A program made the position numbers and the translations under genes. From assembly GCF_932274485.2 (NCBI RefSeq), contig NC_065884.2, forward strand, positions 32,507,540 to 32,571,539: 64,000 bases of DNA. The letters are read 5' to 3'. The notes beneath the pieces are model-generated. The model searched no databases. It saw only the letters and a program-made list of their open reading frames with translations, and was not told the origin of the DNA. Shown here piece after piece: positions 44,461-54,092 of this stretch. The stretch comes from Patella vulgata (taxonomy: Eukaryota; Mollusca; Gastropoda; Patellidae). Each line of letters begins with the position of its first letter. Within the stretch, counting starts at the first letter, position 1.

Positions 44461-45030
44461 GGTATTGCTGCAAACCTCACATTGTATCGATTGGATGCCA
44501 GAAAACAACAAATAGTTATCCACTGTGATCAGATCAAACAAGACTTGAACGACTTTCAATTATGGTTGGAGCGACACAGACCTTCATTTCAAGATCTAGA
44601 AACTGGTGTTGTTTCCCCCTGCCTGGATTCTATTCACCTGGAATCAATGATGTTCTGGAAGATAACAGGCTTACAGTTGATGAATTGGTTCCAGCTGATT
44701 CATTCCTTGGGCAAGGCGTTGCAGGATGTTTTTACTCTGACCTGAAATCTTCACCAGAAGTTTTAATGATTTTACTGTGTAGATAGCTTTCACTTTTATT
44801 GTACATACTGATTTTAACAAAATGTTTGGTCCCTGTATGAGCTTCCTGTACCCTTATTGTGACCAAGTGCCAACAAAACGGGGAGGAATGTTGTAAATGA
44901 GGGTTTTTATAGAGGTCACAATGATTAGTGTGACATAACTGATGTTAAATGAGTCACTGGTTATACAGCTACCAAACTATCAACACGTCGCTACTACAGC
45001 TTGTCTACTTTAGTGTTTGGTGGTTCAACA
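44461..45030 (+). pseudogene. Gypsy-like pol 3' end with purine tract (mirror copy at 42464-43033)
   Basis: The start reads like an integrase C-terminus (TLYRLDARKQQIVIHCDQIK), then AAAACGGGGAGGAA and TGTTGTAAATGAGGG, as for a purine tract and LTR start with a TATA-like TTTTTATAGAG. It is a fragment. The far LTR edge is unresolved because similarity to 46532-46671 continues past TTCAACA. Confidence 0.45.
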
Positions 45031-45784
45031 TAGTAAGTCACAAAATATTACAATATTTCCAAGATGGCAGCCATTTTTGGCAGGAAGATTGGACGATGTG
45101 CTGATATAGATAAAGTAGTTGTCTTTGGTGTCAATATATATGTTTTCGGGATGCAGATTCTTTTTCTGCTGTTTAAAACTGTGTAAAATAATCACATTTT
45201 TAAATATTTAGCATATTTCTAATATGGCTGCCATTTGTGGCGTGAAAATGGGACAATGTAGTGTTTTAACCAGTGTTTAGGTATAATATCCAACGATGAA
45301 AATTCCTCATCCGAGTTGACCACTAAGCTGATATAGATTTTCCAAGAAAATAGCATATTTACTTGCAATTGGTAGATCATGTTGTAGTATTTGGACTAAG
45401 TCTGGTTTTATGACTTGGTGGCACCATCGAGACTTTCAGTTTAGATACAAAGTTAACGATGGTTAAAAATGTAATGGTTAAAATAGTTACAACTTTTGAA
45501 ATGGTAATAAATTAAAAAGTAAAACGGGAATGTGGGTCATTCCATATCAACTGATGCAAGGTTTTAACCCGACCCCTGCGAATTTTTCCAATTTTTTTAT
45601 ATTTTGTTATGGATCCATTGAGATGACCATATGCCAAATTACAGGCCCGTCGAATAATTTTTCGCGAAGTTATGGCGCCCAGAAGAGCTCTATGTTGGAA
45701 AATTGAGTCACATCCAACCGCAAATTGGCTAAGTTCAAGCAACGAATTAGGCAGGTTCAAAAGCCAATAGACTTATTTTAACTT

Positions 45785-46155
45785 GGATGGTTCTTACTAC
45801 CATGCGATTTTCGTCGAAATCTATGTGACCCCACTTTTCGAAATTTGAGTGTGAAAATGTGAAATTTTCGATATTTTCAATTTTCAGGTGCGAAAATTTC
45901 TGCGAACCCGGGACCGGAGAACCTAATTTTTTTTGTTTGACCATAAGACCTGTCCAAGAGCTCCAGAATATCCAGAGATGACATTAGCCGCACTCGTAGT
46001 TTGGCTGTGAACGCGTCACAAAGTTTCGATTTTCAGTCGTTTTTATACCAAATTCAGTACAAGTTACAGACCCAGGGTTTAGGCGTAGACCAAAAATAAT
46101 GCCAGATTCGGAAAATTTGGCCCGAGTTCCATTAGAAAAGCAAATTAAAATAATT
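45785..46155. repeat. Inner segment of long-TIR arm in flipped order
   Basis: This matches the inner ~370 bp of the 39213-39888 arm but in reverse orientation relative to the adjoining outer segment at 45532-45784. So the order is outer arm forward, inner arm reversed. Confidence 0.75.
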
Positions 46156-46990
46156 AGCGGGAATAAATACACAGACTTAGATTAATTAGAAGTTGTAATT
46201 TTTGGCAGCTGTGACCGCCTATAGTAAAGTGTAAAGCTGTCGTGAATGACAACTCACATGACCACTTTTCTTCGTTTACGTGAAACAAAGAATAATACTG
46301 TAATTATCTGTAATAATGGATTTATGCTGTAATCTTTAATATTATCTCTTCTTTCTTCTTGTTGGACCTTCAGAAATCTCTGAAAGCGTGAAATTTACAA
46401 CACACCTGATTGACTCGACCTACTTGAAATTGCTGAATCAGCACTTTCTTCAGTTGATAAACCGATATTCAATCGTAGTCGTAGACAAGTGAATTTATGC
46501 CGACGCCAATGTAATATTTCATGACTTACTATGTTGAACCACCAAACACTCAAGTAGACAAGCTGTAGTAGCGACGTGTTGATAGTTTGGTAGCTGTATG
46601 ATAAATGACTCATTTAACATCAATTACGTCACGCTAATCACGTGACCTCTATAAAAACCCTCATTTACAACAATATGCTAAATAGGAGAACATGTGATTA
46701 TTTTACACAATTGTAACTGGCAGAAATGGAATCTGTGCCCCCAAAACATATATTGACACCAAAGACGACTACTTAAACATTATCAGCACATCGTCCCATT
46801 TTACCCACCAAAGATGAATGCCATCTTTGAAATATGCAAAAAAGGTGAACATATGATCATATAACACAGTTGAAACTTGCAGAAATGGAATCTGTGCCCC
46901 TCAAAACACATATATTAACACCAAACACTACTACTTAATCAAAACTAAAACATCGATTTTCCCGCCAAAAATGGTCGCTATCCATGGAAA
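46156..46990. repeat. Repeat remnant: LTR-like piece and ~160-bp monomers
   Basis: 46532-46671 is the reverse complement of 44889-45030 (TGTTGTAAATGAGGG...GGTTCAACA). It is followed by two ~160-bp monomers (ATATGC at 46672 and 46832) with GAAATGGAATCTGTGCCCC, as in 42280-42440. The stretch 46156-46500 shows nothing clear. Confidence 0.6.
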
Positions 46991-47993
46991 TATCTTTTTA
47001 AAGTGATGGAAAAAATCTAAAATATAGTCATGACCTCTGCCAATATTAATACATTGCCAAATCACAGTTTATATGTCGAAAACATTATAAATAAGGTGAA
47101 AATAAAAAATAAGTTGGAATATTATTGCAAAATGGTTACTCTTCAAATAATGGCCTCCTATACTATGGAAACCTTCTCATAAAAAATGTCAACATTGGTT
47201 GTTGTTTTTTTTTGTCATTAAACATGAAAACCTTCATAATAAAGCTTTTTCCACGATTTCTACCTGAAAAGCCGACCGATGAGAATTATGTAACAAACCG
47301 AATCAGAAAACAAAATGAGCCAGGAAATTGCCTATAAGGTGCCCTCTGAAAAATCGATTTCTCAGGAACTGAACATATTGAGTTCTGAGGTCTACCAACT
47401 GAACACATGGGTTTGTGGTTTATACATGTCCAAAATTCATCACATAGTTCTCGCAGACTTATTCTTAATTATGACTTTTGGTTATTTTGAAAGTTTTATT
47501 GCAATCAGTTATTTGCAAAATTATGGCACAATACCTATTATATTAGACAGCCAAAATAAAAAAAATATCGGTGCTTGCCTTACGGTAATATCTCTTAACA
47601 AGTTTTGGGTCGATTTTGATAATTCTTTACTTTCTCATGTTGAAATCTTTTCAGTTTTATGATGTCTAGGTCAACAATACACTTTACTATGTACTAGATA
47701 TTTGTAATTAATGTATTAGTGTGTGATTGTGTTGTATAAAAAAATATTAAAGTTGTTACTTTGACAAATCTATTATTTTGGGAGCCATATATTTCTGAAA
47801 CTAGTCCTACAGAGTTTTCAAGAATCAGATGACTGATGACAAAATTTTGAATTACCAATAAGAGCCTGGATGAAGAGACATTGAAGCACTACATTTTTAC
47901 ACTTCTCACTTGTTCACATAACTGTAACAAAATTTTCTGTATACATAAACATGCATTGTAATAATTATATATTTTTCTCCTTTTTTTTTGCAG
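46991..47993 (+). other. AT-rich, presumed intron or upstream region of the SH3 exon
   Basis: A 115-aa frame (47315-47662, TWVCGLYMSKIHHIVLADLF) has no recognisable motif. A polypyrimidine tract (CTCCTTTTTTTTTTGCAG) ends at 47993 and acts as the acceptor for the next exon. Confidence 0.45.
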
Positions 47994-48267
47994 ATGGATA
48001 TTATTCCTGGGAATTATGTAAAGGCAGTTTTTGACTTTGAAACAAGTCAGGCGGGTGAGATCTGTATCAAAACAGGGCAGATAATTCTAGTAACTAATGT
48101 TGTTGATGATAACTGGGTTTGTGGAAAACTAGATGGCAAAGAAGGAAGCTTTCCCACAAATTTTGTAGAAAAAATTAATGTTCCCCAAATTAAAAGTGGT
48201 CAGAAATTGTTTCTTTCCATAGAAACCTTCACATCATCTGAAGATGGTGACTTAAACTTTAAAAAAG
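47994..48267 (+). CDS. DNMBP: First coding exon of a DNMBP/Tuba-like multi-SH3 protein
   Basis: The exon lies between a strong acceptor (TTTTTTTTTGCAG) and a donor (AAAAAG|GTATCA), phase 1. Starting at ATG 47994, residues 7-60 form an SH3 domain: AVFDF (11-15), DDNWVCGKLDGKEGSFPTNF (38-57). A linker NVPQIKSGQ leads into a second SH3 (KLFLSIETFT...GDLNFKKG) cut by the donor. The start, the short N-terminus, and SH3-linker-SH3 with FVEKINVP...SGQKLF closely parallel the N-terminus of vertebrate Tuba, a Cdc42 exchange factor that binds dynamin through these SH3 domains. The ATG at 47994 is preferred as it begins the exon. No later exon was found in the window, so the next intron would be long. 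Confidence 0.7.
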
Positions 48268-48307
48268 GTATCATGAAAAAAATTTCATTATTTTGTATAT
48301 TTTAAAC

Positions 48308-48360
48308 ATTTTTATACGTCCACATTCTTAATGTGGACGTATTGTCGTCGCCCCTGTCTG
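48308..48360 (+). repeat. CGCCCAC-family head fragment
   Basis: TTTTTATACGTCCACATTCT, GTGGACGTATTGTCGTCGCC and CCTGTCTGTGTG match the family's left end; the monomers are missing. It lies in the intron just after the SH3 exon. Confidence 0.65.
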
Positions 48361-48834
48361 TGTGTACAGTGTGCGTTTGTATATGGTGTATATCAAGGAC
48401 ACACACCTGAATACACACCTTCTAATCGCGGACCTGTGTCAAACGTTATTAGCGACATATTTACAGATACAGCTCCATCTTCCACTGCTATTGACATGTT
48501 GACAGATACATCGCCAACGATTAAAAATACCCCATTGTTAGTCCATATGCCACCTGTTCCATCGTCAGTTATTAGCGATTCAGACGCATCTGCAATGAAG
48601 AATGATACTTGGTTGCCAGTCGATTTGCCGCCAGCTCAATCGCCAGTTATGAGGGACATATGTACAGATTCAGATCCATCTTTGACTGCTATTCACATAG
48701 TGACCAATACAGCACCAATGATTAACGATACACCAGTTATTGACGACAACTTTACAGATACAACTCCATCTTCGACTATCAGTAAGATATCTGTAGATAG
48801 CATCGATTGGTTATTGTACCAGTACATGCGTTAA
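48361..48834 (+). CDS. Thr/Pro/Asp-rich repetitive ORF, unknown
   Basis: The frame has internal repeats of the type FTDTAPSSTAIDMLTDTSP at about 48455-48520 and 48650-48740 and again near 48745, and ends at 48834. It looks like disordered linker sequence. It could be an alternative exon of the SH3 gene or a separate decayed coding repeat; I do not recognise it. Confidence 0.3.
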   Translation, partial: CVQCAFVYGVYQGHTPEYTPSNRGPVSNVISDIFTDTAPSSTAIDMLTDTSPTIKNTPLLVHMPPVPSSVISDSDASAMKNDTWLPVDLPPAQSPVMRDICTDSDPSLTAIHIVTNTAPMINDTPVIDDNFTDTTPSSTISKISVDSIDWLLYQYMR

Positions 48835-48859
48835 ATGAATTAACTCCTTCATCAAATTA

Positions 48860-49146
48860 TAATAAAAAAGATTGCGGTTTGGACAGCAGAACGTGCATCC
48901 CAAAATACAGCACAATTAAAAGAACAAAGGCATAATATACAATATCCTTTACCAGATACTTCTTTTGCTAACGATTATGAGGATATTTCTGTACCTGCAC
49001 GTATGTCAGCACAAGTCAATAGGCCACATCTAAGACCATGTTTAGATAAAAAAATTGCTTCTTTAGACAATACGGTAAACATGTTGAGGACCAGAGTTAC
49101 TCTCCGTCAGTTTTATTACTCGATTCCAAAACTTGAAATAAAAAAA
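48860..49146 (+). CDS. Candidate exon with strong splice donor
   Basis: An open frame reads TAERASQNTAQLKEQRHNIQ and later RTRVTLRQFYYSIPKLEIKK, ending at AAAAAA|GTAAGT (donor at 49147). Composition is protein-like and hydrophilic. It could be a linker exon of the SH3-domain gene. The acceptor is not clear. Confidence 0.35.
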
Positions 49147-49259
49147 GTAAGTAATATAACTGTTGGAGATGTAAACTCATACCTTGATATAATTATGAAT
49201 TGGTTTGTAATTATGATTGTAAATACTATTCTGATGTTTTCTTTATTGTCATGTAATAT

Positions 49260-50468
49260 CACTGAGAACTGCTAAATGGTGAATCTGTGCACAGCCATCA
49301 TATAAATCTCAGGCATGGTTGCTATTTGTACATGTATCGAAAGAAAATTAATTTTCCGACTATTACTTGGTATTCCAGCGTAATAAACTGTCTGAGAGGT
49401 GAATTAATTAATGCTAGGGGTGAAAAACTGTGTGACAGTTTCCAGTAGAGGTGTGTTAATTAACCGACCGGTAAAAAATGAATGTCAATGTTGTGTATTG
49501 TTTAATTGGCGTGTTGCGATAACTGCACCAAAAGGAGTAGAATCAAGGACCAACAGGCTTTATCTGACACGTACGTGTTAAATCAAAATGGAAGTAAAAC
49601 CGTTTTACTGTGCGATTTATCATTCGACCGTGTGTTTTATGCAGGTCTTTGTATAATTAAAGACAGGACTTTAGATAGGCGTGTGTGCTCGCTATGATCT
49701 ACGTTTCTCATTTGTGTCTTTTGTATTGCGGACCATAAGTTGCATTTAATGAAATAAAAATATGGACATTAATCTATCGTTTACGGAAAGGCGAATGTAA
49801 TGTCGTCATTTATAAATACCCAGCAGTCAGCGCCCAATTTGAATATCCACGGGAATATAGAGAGTAAATTCGGCAAAAACAACCGAAATATATTTCTGCT
49901 TTATTACTAAAAAAGACGTGCACTCACTGTTTGACATTTATTAAATTTATAAAAACGTGCCACGATGCGTAAATTGTGCATCTTACCTTCAATAGCAATA
50001 TCCATGAAACAGAAATCTCCTTATTGACAAATAATACGGCACAACCAACCGAACAGTGGTAATTTCCACACAAATGACAGAACTTGTAATTTATAATAGC
50101 CGCTTTTATGCAATTACAGAATTGTCCCGTGATCTAACATATCAAAGAAACACATACGCCCAATATGACACATAATCATTTTTGGAGACATGTTTTCTAT
50201 TCCAACGACTATACTTGGATTTTTTACCGGTCAGGTAATTAACACACCTCTACTGAAAACGCACTGTCACACAGTTTTTCACCCCTAGCGTTTATTAATT
50301 CACCTCTCAGACAGTTTTTCACCCTTGTTAATTACCACACCTTATTTACAGTTTTAACGCGGTAATAGTCGGAAAATTAATTTTCTTTCGATACACGTAC
50401 AAATAGCAACCATGACTGAGATTTATATGATGGCTGTTCACAGATTCACCCTTTAGCAGTTCTCAGTG
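49260..50468. mobile_element. CACTA-like foldback element, 1209 bp
   Basis: The termini CACTGAGAACTGCTAAA and TTTAGCAGTTCTCAGTG are inverted, and arms stay similar for about 215-230 bp. TAT flanks both ends (49257-49259, 50469-50471). A CACT(A/G) terminus with 3-bp duplication is the hallmark of the EnSpm/CACTA superfamily. No transposase is inside, so it is non-autonomous. Confidence 0.75.
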
Positions 50469-52118
50469 TATATTTGTTTGTCACATTTTCATTATTCCAT
50501 TTATCTAACTTATAGGAGTGTAAAATGTATTAATCCCATATTTAAAGTAATCTCTAATATGAAGCCATATCTCATTATAGATACGTACCCAAATATATAT
50601 AAATATATGTCTGATTGTTCTGATCTTACATGTGAACGTAAAATATTACTGAACAACATCCACGATTAAAATTAATAATATTTTGCCTCTCAAATGGAAC
50701 AATCAACATGCCTTATATGTGATCTTACATCCTATCTTGTGTTATGGTATAAATATCCATCTATTGCTGGTAATTAAAACTTTGCTAATTGTCGGTTGCA
50801 TATAACAAAACCCTGGTCCGTTTAATACATTAAATACAGGCAATATTTCCATTGTCCACAATAATGTACATGTATGTAGTTGATTGCCAAAACCAGAAAT
50901 AATCATGACACGATCATTGTCTATTGATATTTTAAATGGGATTCTAGTTGGGATTCTGAAGTACGTATTTCGGAACAGAGTATTCATCAGTTATTTTTCT
51001 GGAAGGAAAATATATGTAAAACTAGACCTGAAAGCAGCACTGAACCAGCTTTCAGGAATCAGACAGTAAGTGTGTCATATAATAGCCCATTCAACTTGCT
51101 ACCAAACGATACTTTAGTTGTTTTGATTCAGTGACACCCAGCTGAGAAATCGCGATTTTTTACTATATTTTCTCAAAATATCGAATATTTTTTCGACTAC
51201 TCCCGGTTTACAGATCATTGTCTTGCCGTAACATAATTTTCAGAACGATCGGTTTTACAGTTTTTAAAAGAAAGGAAAATTAGAAGATATTTAACGATAA
51301 TTAGAAGTACATTAGATTTAAACAAATATAACGATTTTTCGACTTTTTTCATAGATTTTGACCCTTTTTAGACCATTTATACAATATTGAGGCTTTTAAA
51401 TTTGGATTCACACCCTAGACCACCATTAGGACTCTAAGTAACAGAAGTTTAAGAAAGGAAATAAGAGAAGTTTTCGGGATGAAAGCATCTGAATAGCTCC
51501 CCAAAATGAAAATACTAGCTTTTCAGCGTCCCATTATATATTGCCTAACCAGCGAATTTTTACCATTTAGATGTCATACGATCGTCCATTGTTTGGGCTA
51601 TCCAATGACACTTTAGTTGTTTTGATTACGTGTTATCGGGAATCTGAAAGCATTGAAGATCTTGATGGAAAAATATATCTGTTTCTCGGGATATCCGGTG
51701 TTCTATCAGGGATTATTCAATGAATATTTAAATTTAACTAACAACAGGTCAGTGAAACCATAAAATGCATTATCCAATTATTATTTTCATATCTACCTAG
51801 AATTCGTACAGATCGAGAGTCGAAGACGGTGCGCGAAGCACGAGATTTACAATCCATGCGGAGCGAGATGTCTTCCTTCGCCACGTGGTTTATTATTACA
51901 AAGGAAACTTACTGGATCTGTTATGAATAACCAGCAAGCTTGTTTTGTTTGTTTTGCCGAATTATCAAAATTACCGTTAAATGTGCTAATTACTTGGATT
52001 ATGAACCGGATGGCCGATTCTCATTAAGGTATGACTGTTATAACTTATTGTAGTCGACAAGCAAATTGATTGTCGATATTGACAGTATTTTTCGTTACCA
52101 GTATATTTTTCCTTATTA
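50469..52118 (+). other. Mostly non-coding; one exon-like frame
   Basis: The frame 50884-51069 (KYVFRNRVFISYFSGRKIYV, KLDLKAALNQLSGIRQ) is followed at once by a GTAAGTG donor-like site and preceded by CCAAAACCAG. It could be an exon; I cannot name it. The word ACTTTAGTTGTTTTGATT recurs at about 51110 and 51609. Confidence 0.3.
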
Positions 52119-52120
52119 TA

Positions 52121-53647
52121 CTATTCAAAAAAAGTAGGGGATATTTGATTTTGGGGGCATAATACTAAAATATGCAAATGACTACGAAAAAAGTCACTAT
52201 AGAACCTAACAGAAGAAACATTTCCAGTTACATGTGACGCCCAAACGCACCAATAGCTACCGCATGGAATGCAGGTGATGCTTGGGATCATCATGGGGGT
52301 CCAACCCAAGATTTGCACGACTCTGACTTTGAATGTTACAGTCATTGTGGCATTGAATTCCAGGGTGGAAACATCAGTTTAATTGTTTTAGTGACCAGAA
52401 AACAAATTTTGATATGCGTCGGCTTACCCAAAATGAAAGGTTACGTGCCCTTGGCATGCTACAGATCGGCACAACACAGGCGGTTGTGGCGCGGACGATG
52501 AATGTTTCTCAGTCTGTCATAAGCAGGCTATGGTCCAGATACCGTGATACACAATCTGTACAGGACAGACCACGCTCAGGTCGACCAAGGGCGACAACTC
52601 AAGCCCAGGATCTATTTATCCGTACCTTGGCCTTGAGAAATCGTGTCATCACAGCAAATCAGATCAGCGCTCGTCTTCAAACAGACACTGGTGTGAGAGT
52701 GAGTGGCCAGACGATTCGGAATCGACTGCATAGGGGTCACCTTCGCGCCCGACGTCCTCGCGTGATCCCTTGTTTGAGAGATCATCACATTCAGCCAAGA
52801 CGTCGTTGGTGTAGGGATCGTCAACACTGGGATAATCGACGCTGGAGCAATGTGATGTTTTCAGATGAGTCAAGGTTCACTGTTGATTTTTTGGACGGAC
52901 GTAGGAGGGTGTGGCGTCGTCGAAACGAGCGCTTCCAAGACGTTAACGTCATCAGACATGATCGATTTGGGGGTGGTTCTGTTATGGTGTGGGGAGGCAT
53001 CACTGTTGCTGGAAGAACGGCTTTACATGTTTTTGCAGGGCGTGTTACAGGCCAGTACTACCGGGACAACATCTTGGCAGTCCATGTTGTGCCGTTCGCA
53101 CGACGTCATGGCTGCCGTTTCATCTTCCAGGATGACAACGCAAGATGTCGCAGGGCCAGGATCGTTACAGGTTACCTCCAACAACAGAACATCACCACAT
53201 TACCTTGGCCAGCACTGAGTCCCGACCTCTCCCCCATCGAGCATGTCTGGGACATGCTTGGACAGAGGTTACGTCAACGTCAACAACGTCCTGCCAATGT
53301 CCAAGAACTTGCTGCTGCGTTGCAACAGGAATGGGACAATCTGGACCAAAATGACCTTAGACGTCTCATTAGGAGTATGCCACGTCGGATCAATGCTTGT
53401 TTGGCAAACAGAGGAGGATTTACCCGTTACTGACTTGGTTGTGATGCTGTGGTAACTTTGCTGTTTGACCCCGGGTATCATTTTACCCTTATAATGGTCA
53501 GTCTGTGCCTTACTTAGTCTAACGATCATTTGGAATAAATCGATGAATGTGAACTTCATTTCATTTTGTCATTTGTTTCTTCGTCAGTTTCATTAGGTGA
53601 CTTTAATAACACTTAAAAATCAAATATCCCCTACTTTTTTTGAATAG
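52121..53647 (+). mobile_element. Tc1/mariner element, copy 2, 1527 bp
   Basis: It has the same inverted ends and length as 37510-39036, flanked by TA on both sides, with the transposase on the plus strand. Both copies look intact, which implies recent activity of this family. Confidence 0.95.
52414..53433 (+). CDS. Tc1-type DD34E transposase, intact
   Basis: The 339-aa frame has the triad D151, D241, E276 and the same two-part DNA-binding region as the copy at 37724-38743. The differences are R67L, K127Q, F160L, R162G, I177V, V207F, R234C and H246R relative to copy 1; none touches the triad. The start ATG lies 293 bp inside the element. Confidence 0.95.
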   Translation: MRRLTQNERLRALGMLQIGTTQAVVARTMNVSQSVISRLWSRYRDTQSVQDRPRSGRPRATTQAQDLFIRTLALRNRVITANQISARLQTDTGVRVSGQTIRNRLHRGHLRARRPRVIPCLRDHHIQPRRRWCRDRQHWDNRRWSNVMFSDESRFTVDFLDGRRRVWRRRNERFQDVNVIRHDRFGGGSVMVWGGITVAGRTALHVFAGRVTGQYYRDNILAVHVVPFARRHGCRFIFQDDNARCRRARIVTGYLQQQNITTLPWPALSPDLSPIEHVWDMLGQRLRQRQQRPANVQELAAALQQEWDNLDQNDLRRLIRSMPRRINACLANRGGFTRY

Positions 53648-53649
53648 TA

Positions 53650-54092
53650 TATTTTCTTTGAGGGGAGTCAATTTAGACATTGAGGAGAGCTTTAAAAAGC
53701 ACTCCTCGACTGACATCCAGGTGCGTCCAGGAGAGCGAGAGCGATCACACTCCTTTTATGTGAAGGCCTGAATAATCCATCAAAATGGAACAATAACAGA
53801 ACAAACCCCTTCCTCCACAATAGGATGTGACAGCGCATGTATTAATAGAATAATGGTTATGTCAACAAATAATGATGGTTATGTCCGTAAATGGGACAAA
53901 AAGTACTACTTTTACTTGAAGGGCCAATCAAAGTTACCACGTCACTTAATGTCAAACCACTCAGATGAACCAGAAGTTGTTAAACTTAAAGCAGAAACAT
54001 GCCTTAAAACACGGAGTAATATGCTGTGAAAATTAAGAAACCTGGGCAACCACAAACACAATTGTGACGTCATTCTAAAAAATAGTGGACAA
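53650..54092. other. No gene seen
   Basis: This AT-rich stretch between Tc1 and the recombinase-like gene has no clear frame or repeat, though it may hold the diverged upstream part of that gene. Confidence 0.45.

Larger units (their letters stand above)
41710..45784. repeat. Large inverted duplication, 1324-bp arms
   Basis: 41710-43033 and 44461-45784 are reverse complements of equal length and nearly identical. The arms include the outermost ~250 bp of the long-TIR element, ~150-160-bp monomers with AAATGGCTGCCATCTTGG, and a gypsy-like 3' end. The 1427-bp spacer holds a CGCCCAC-family element interrupted by another element. Confidence 0.9.

Noticed and set aside
44889-45030. A complete 142-bp LTR
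   Set aside because: Similarity to 46532-46671 continues past the supposed end, so the right edge is not an LTR boundary.
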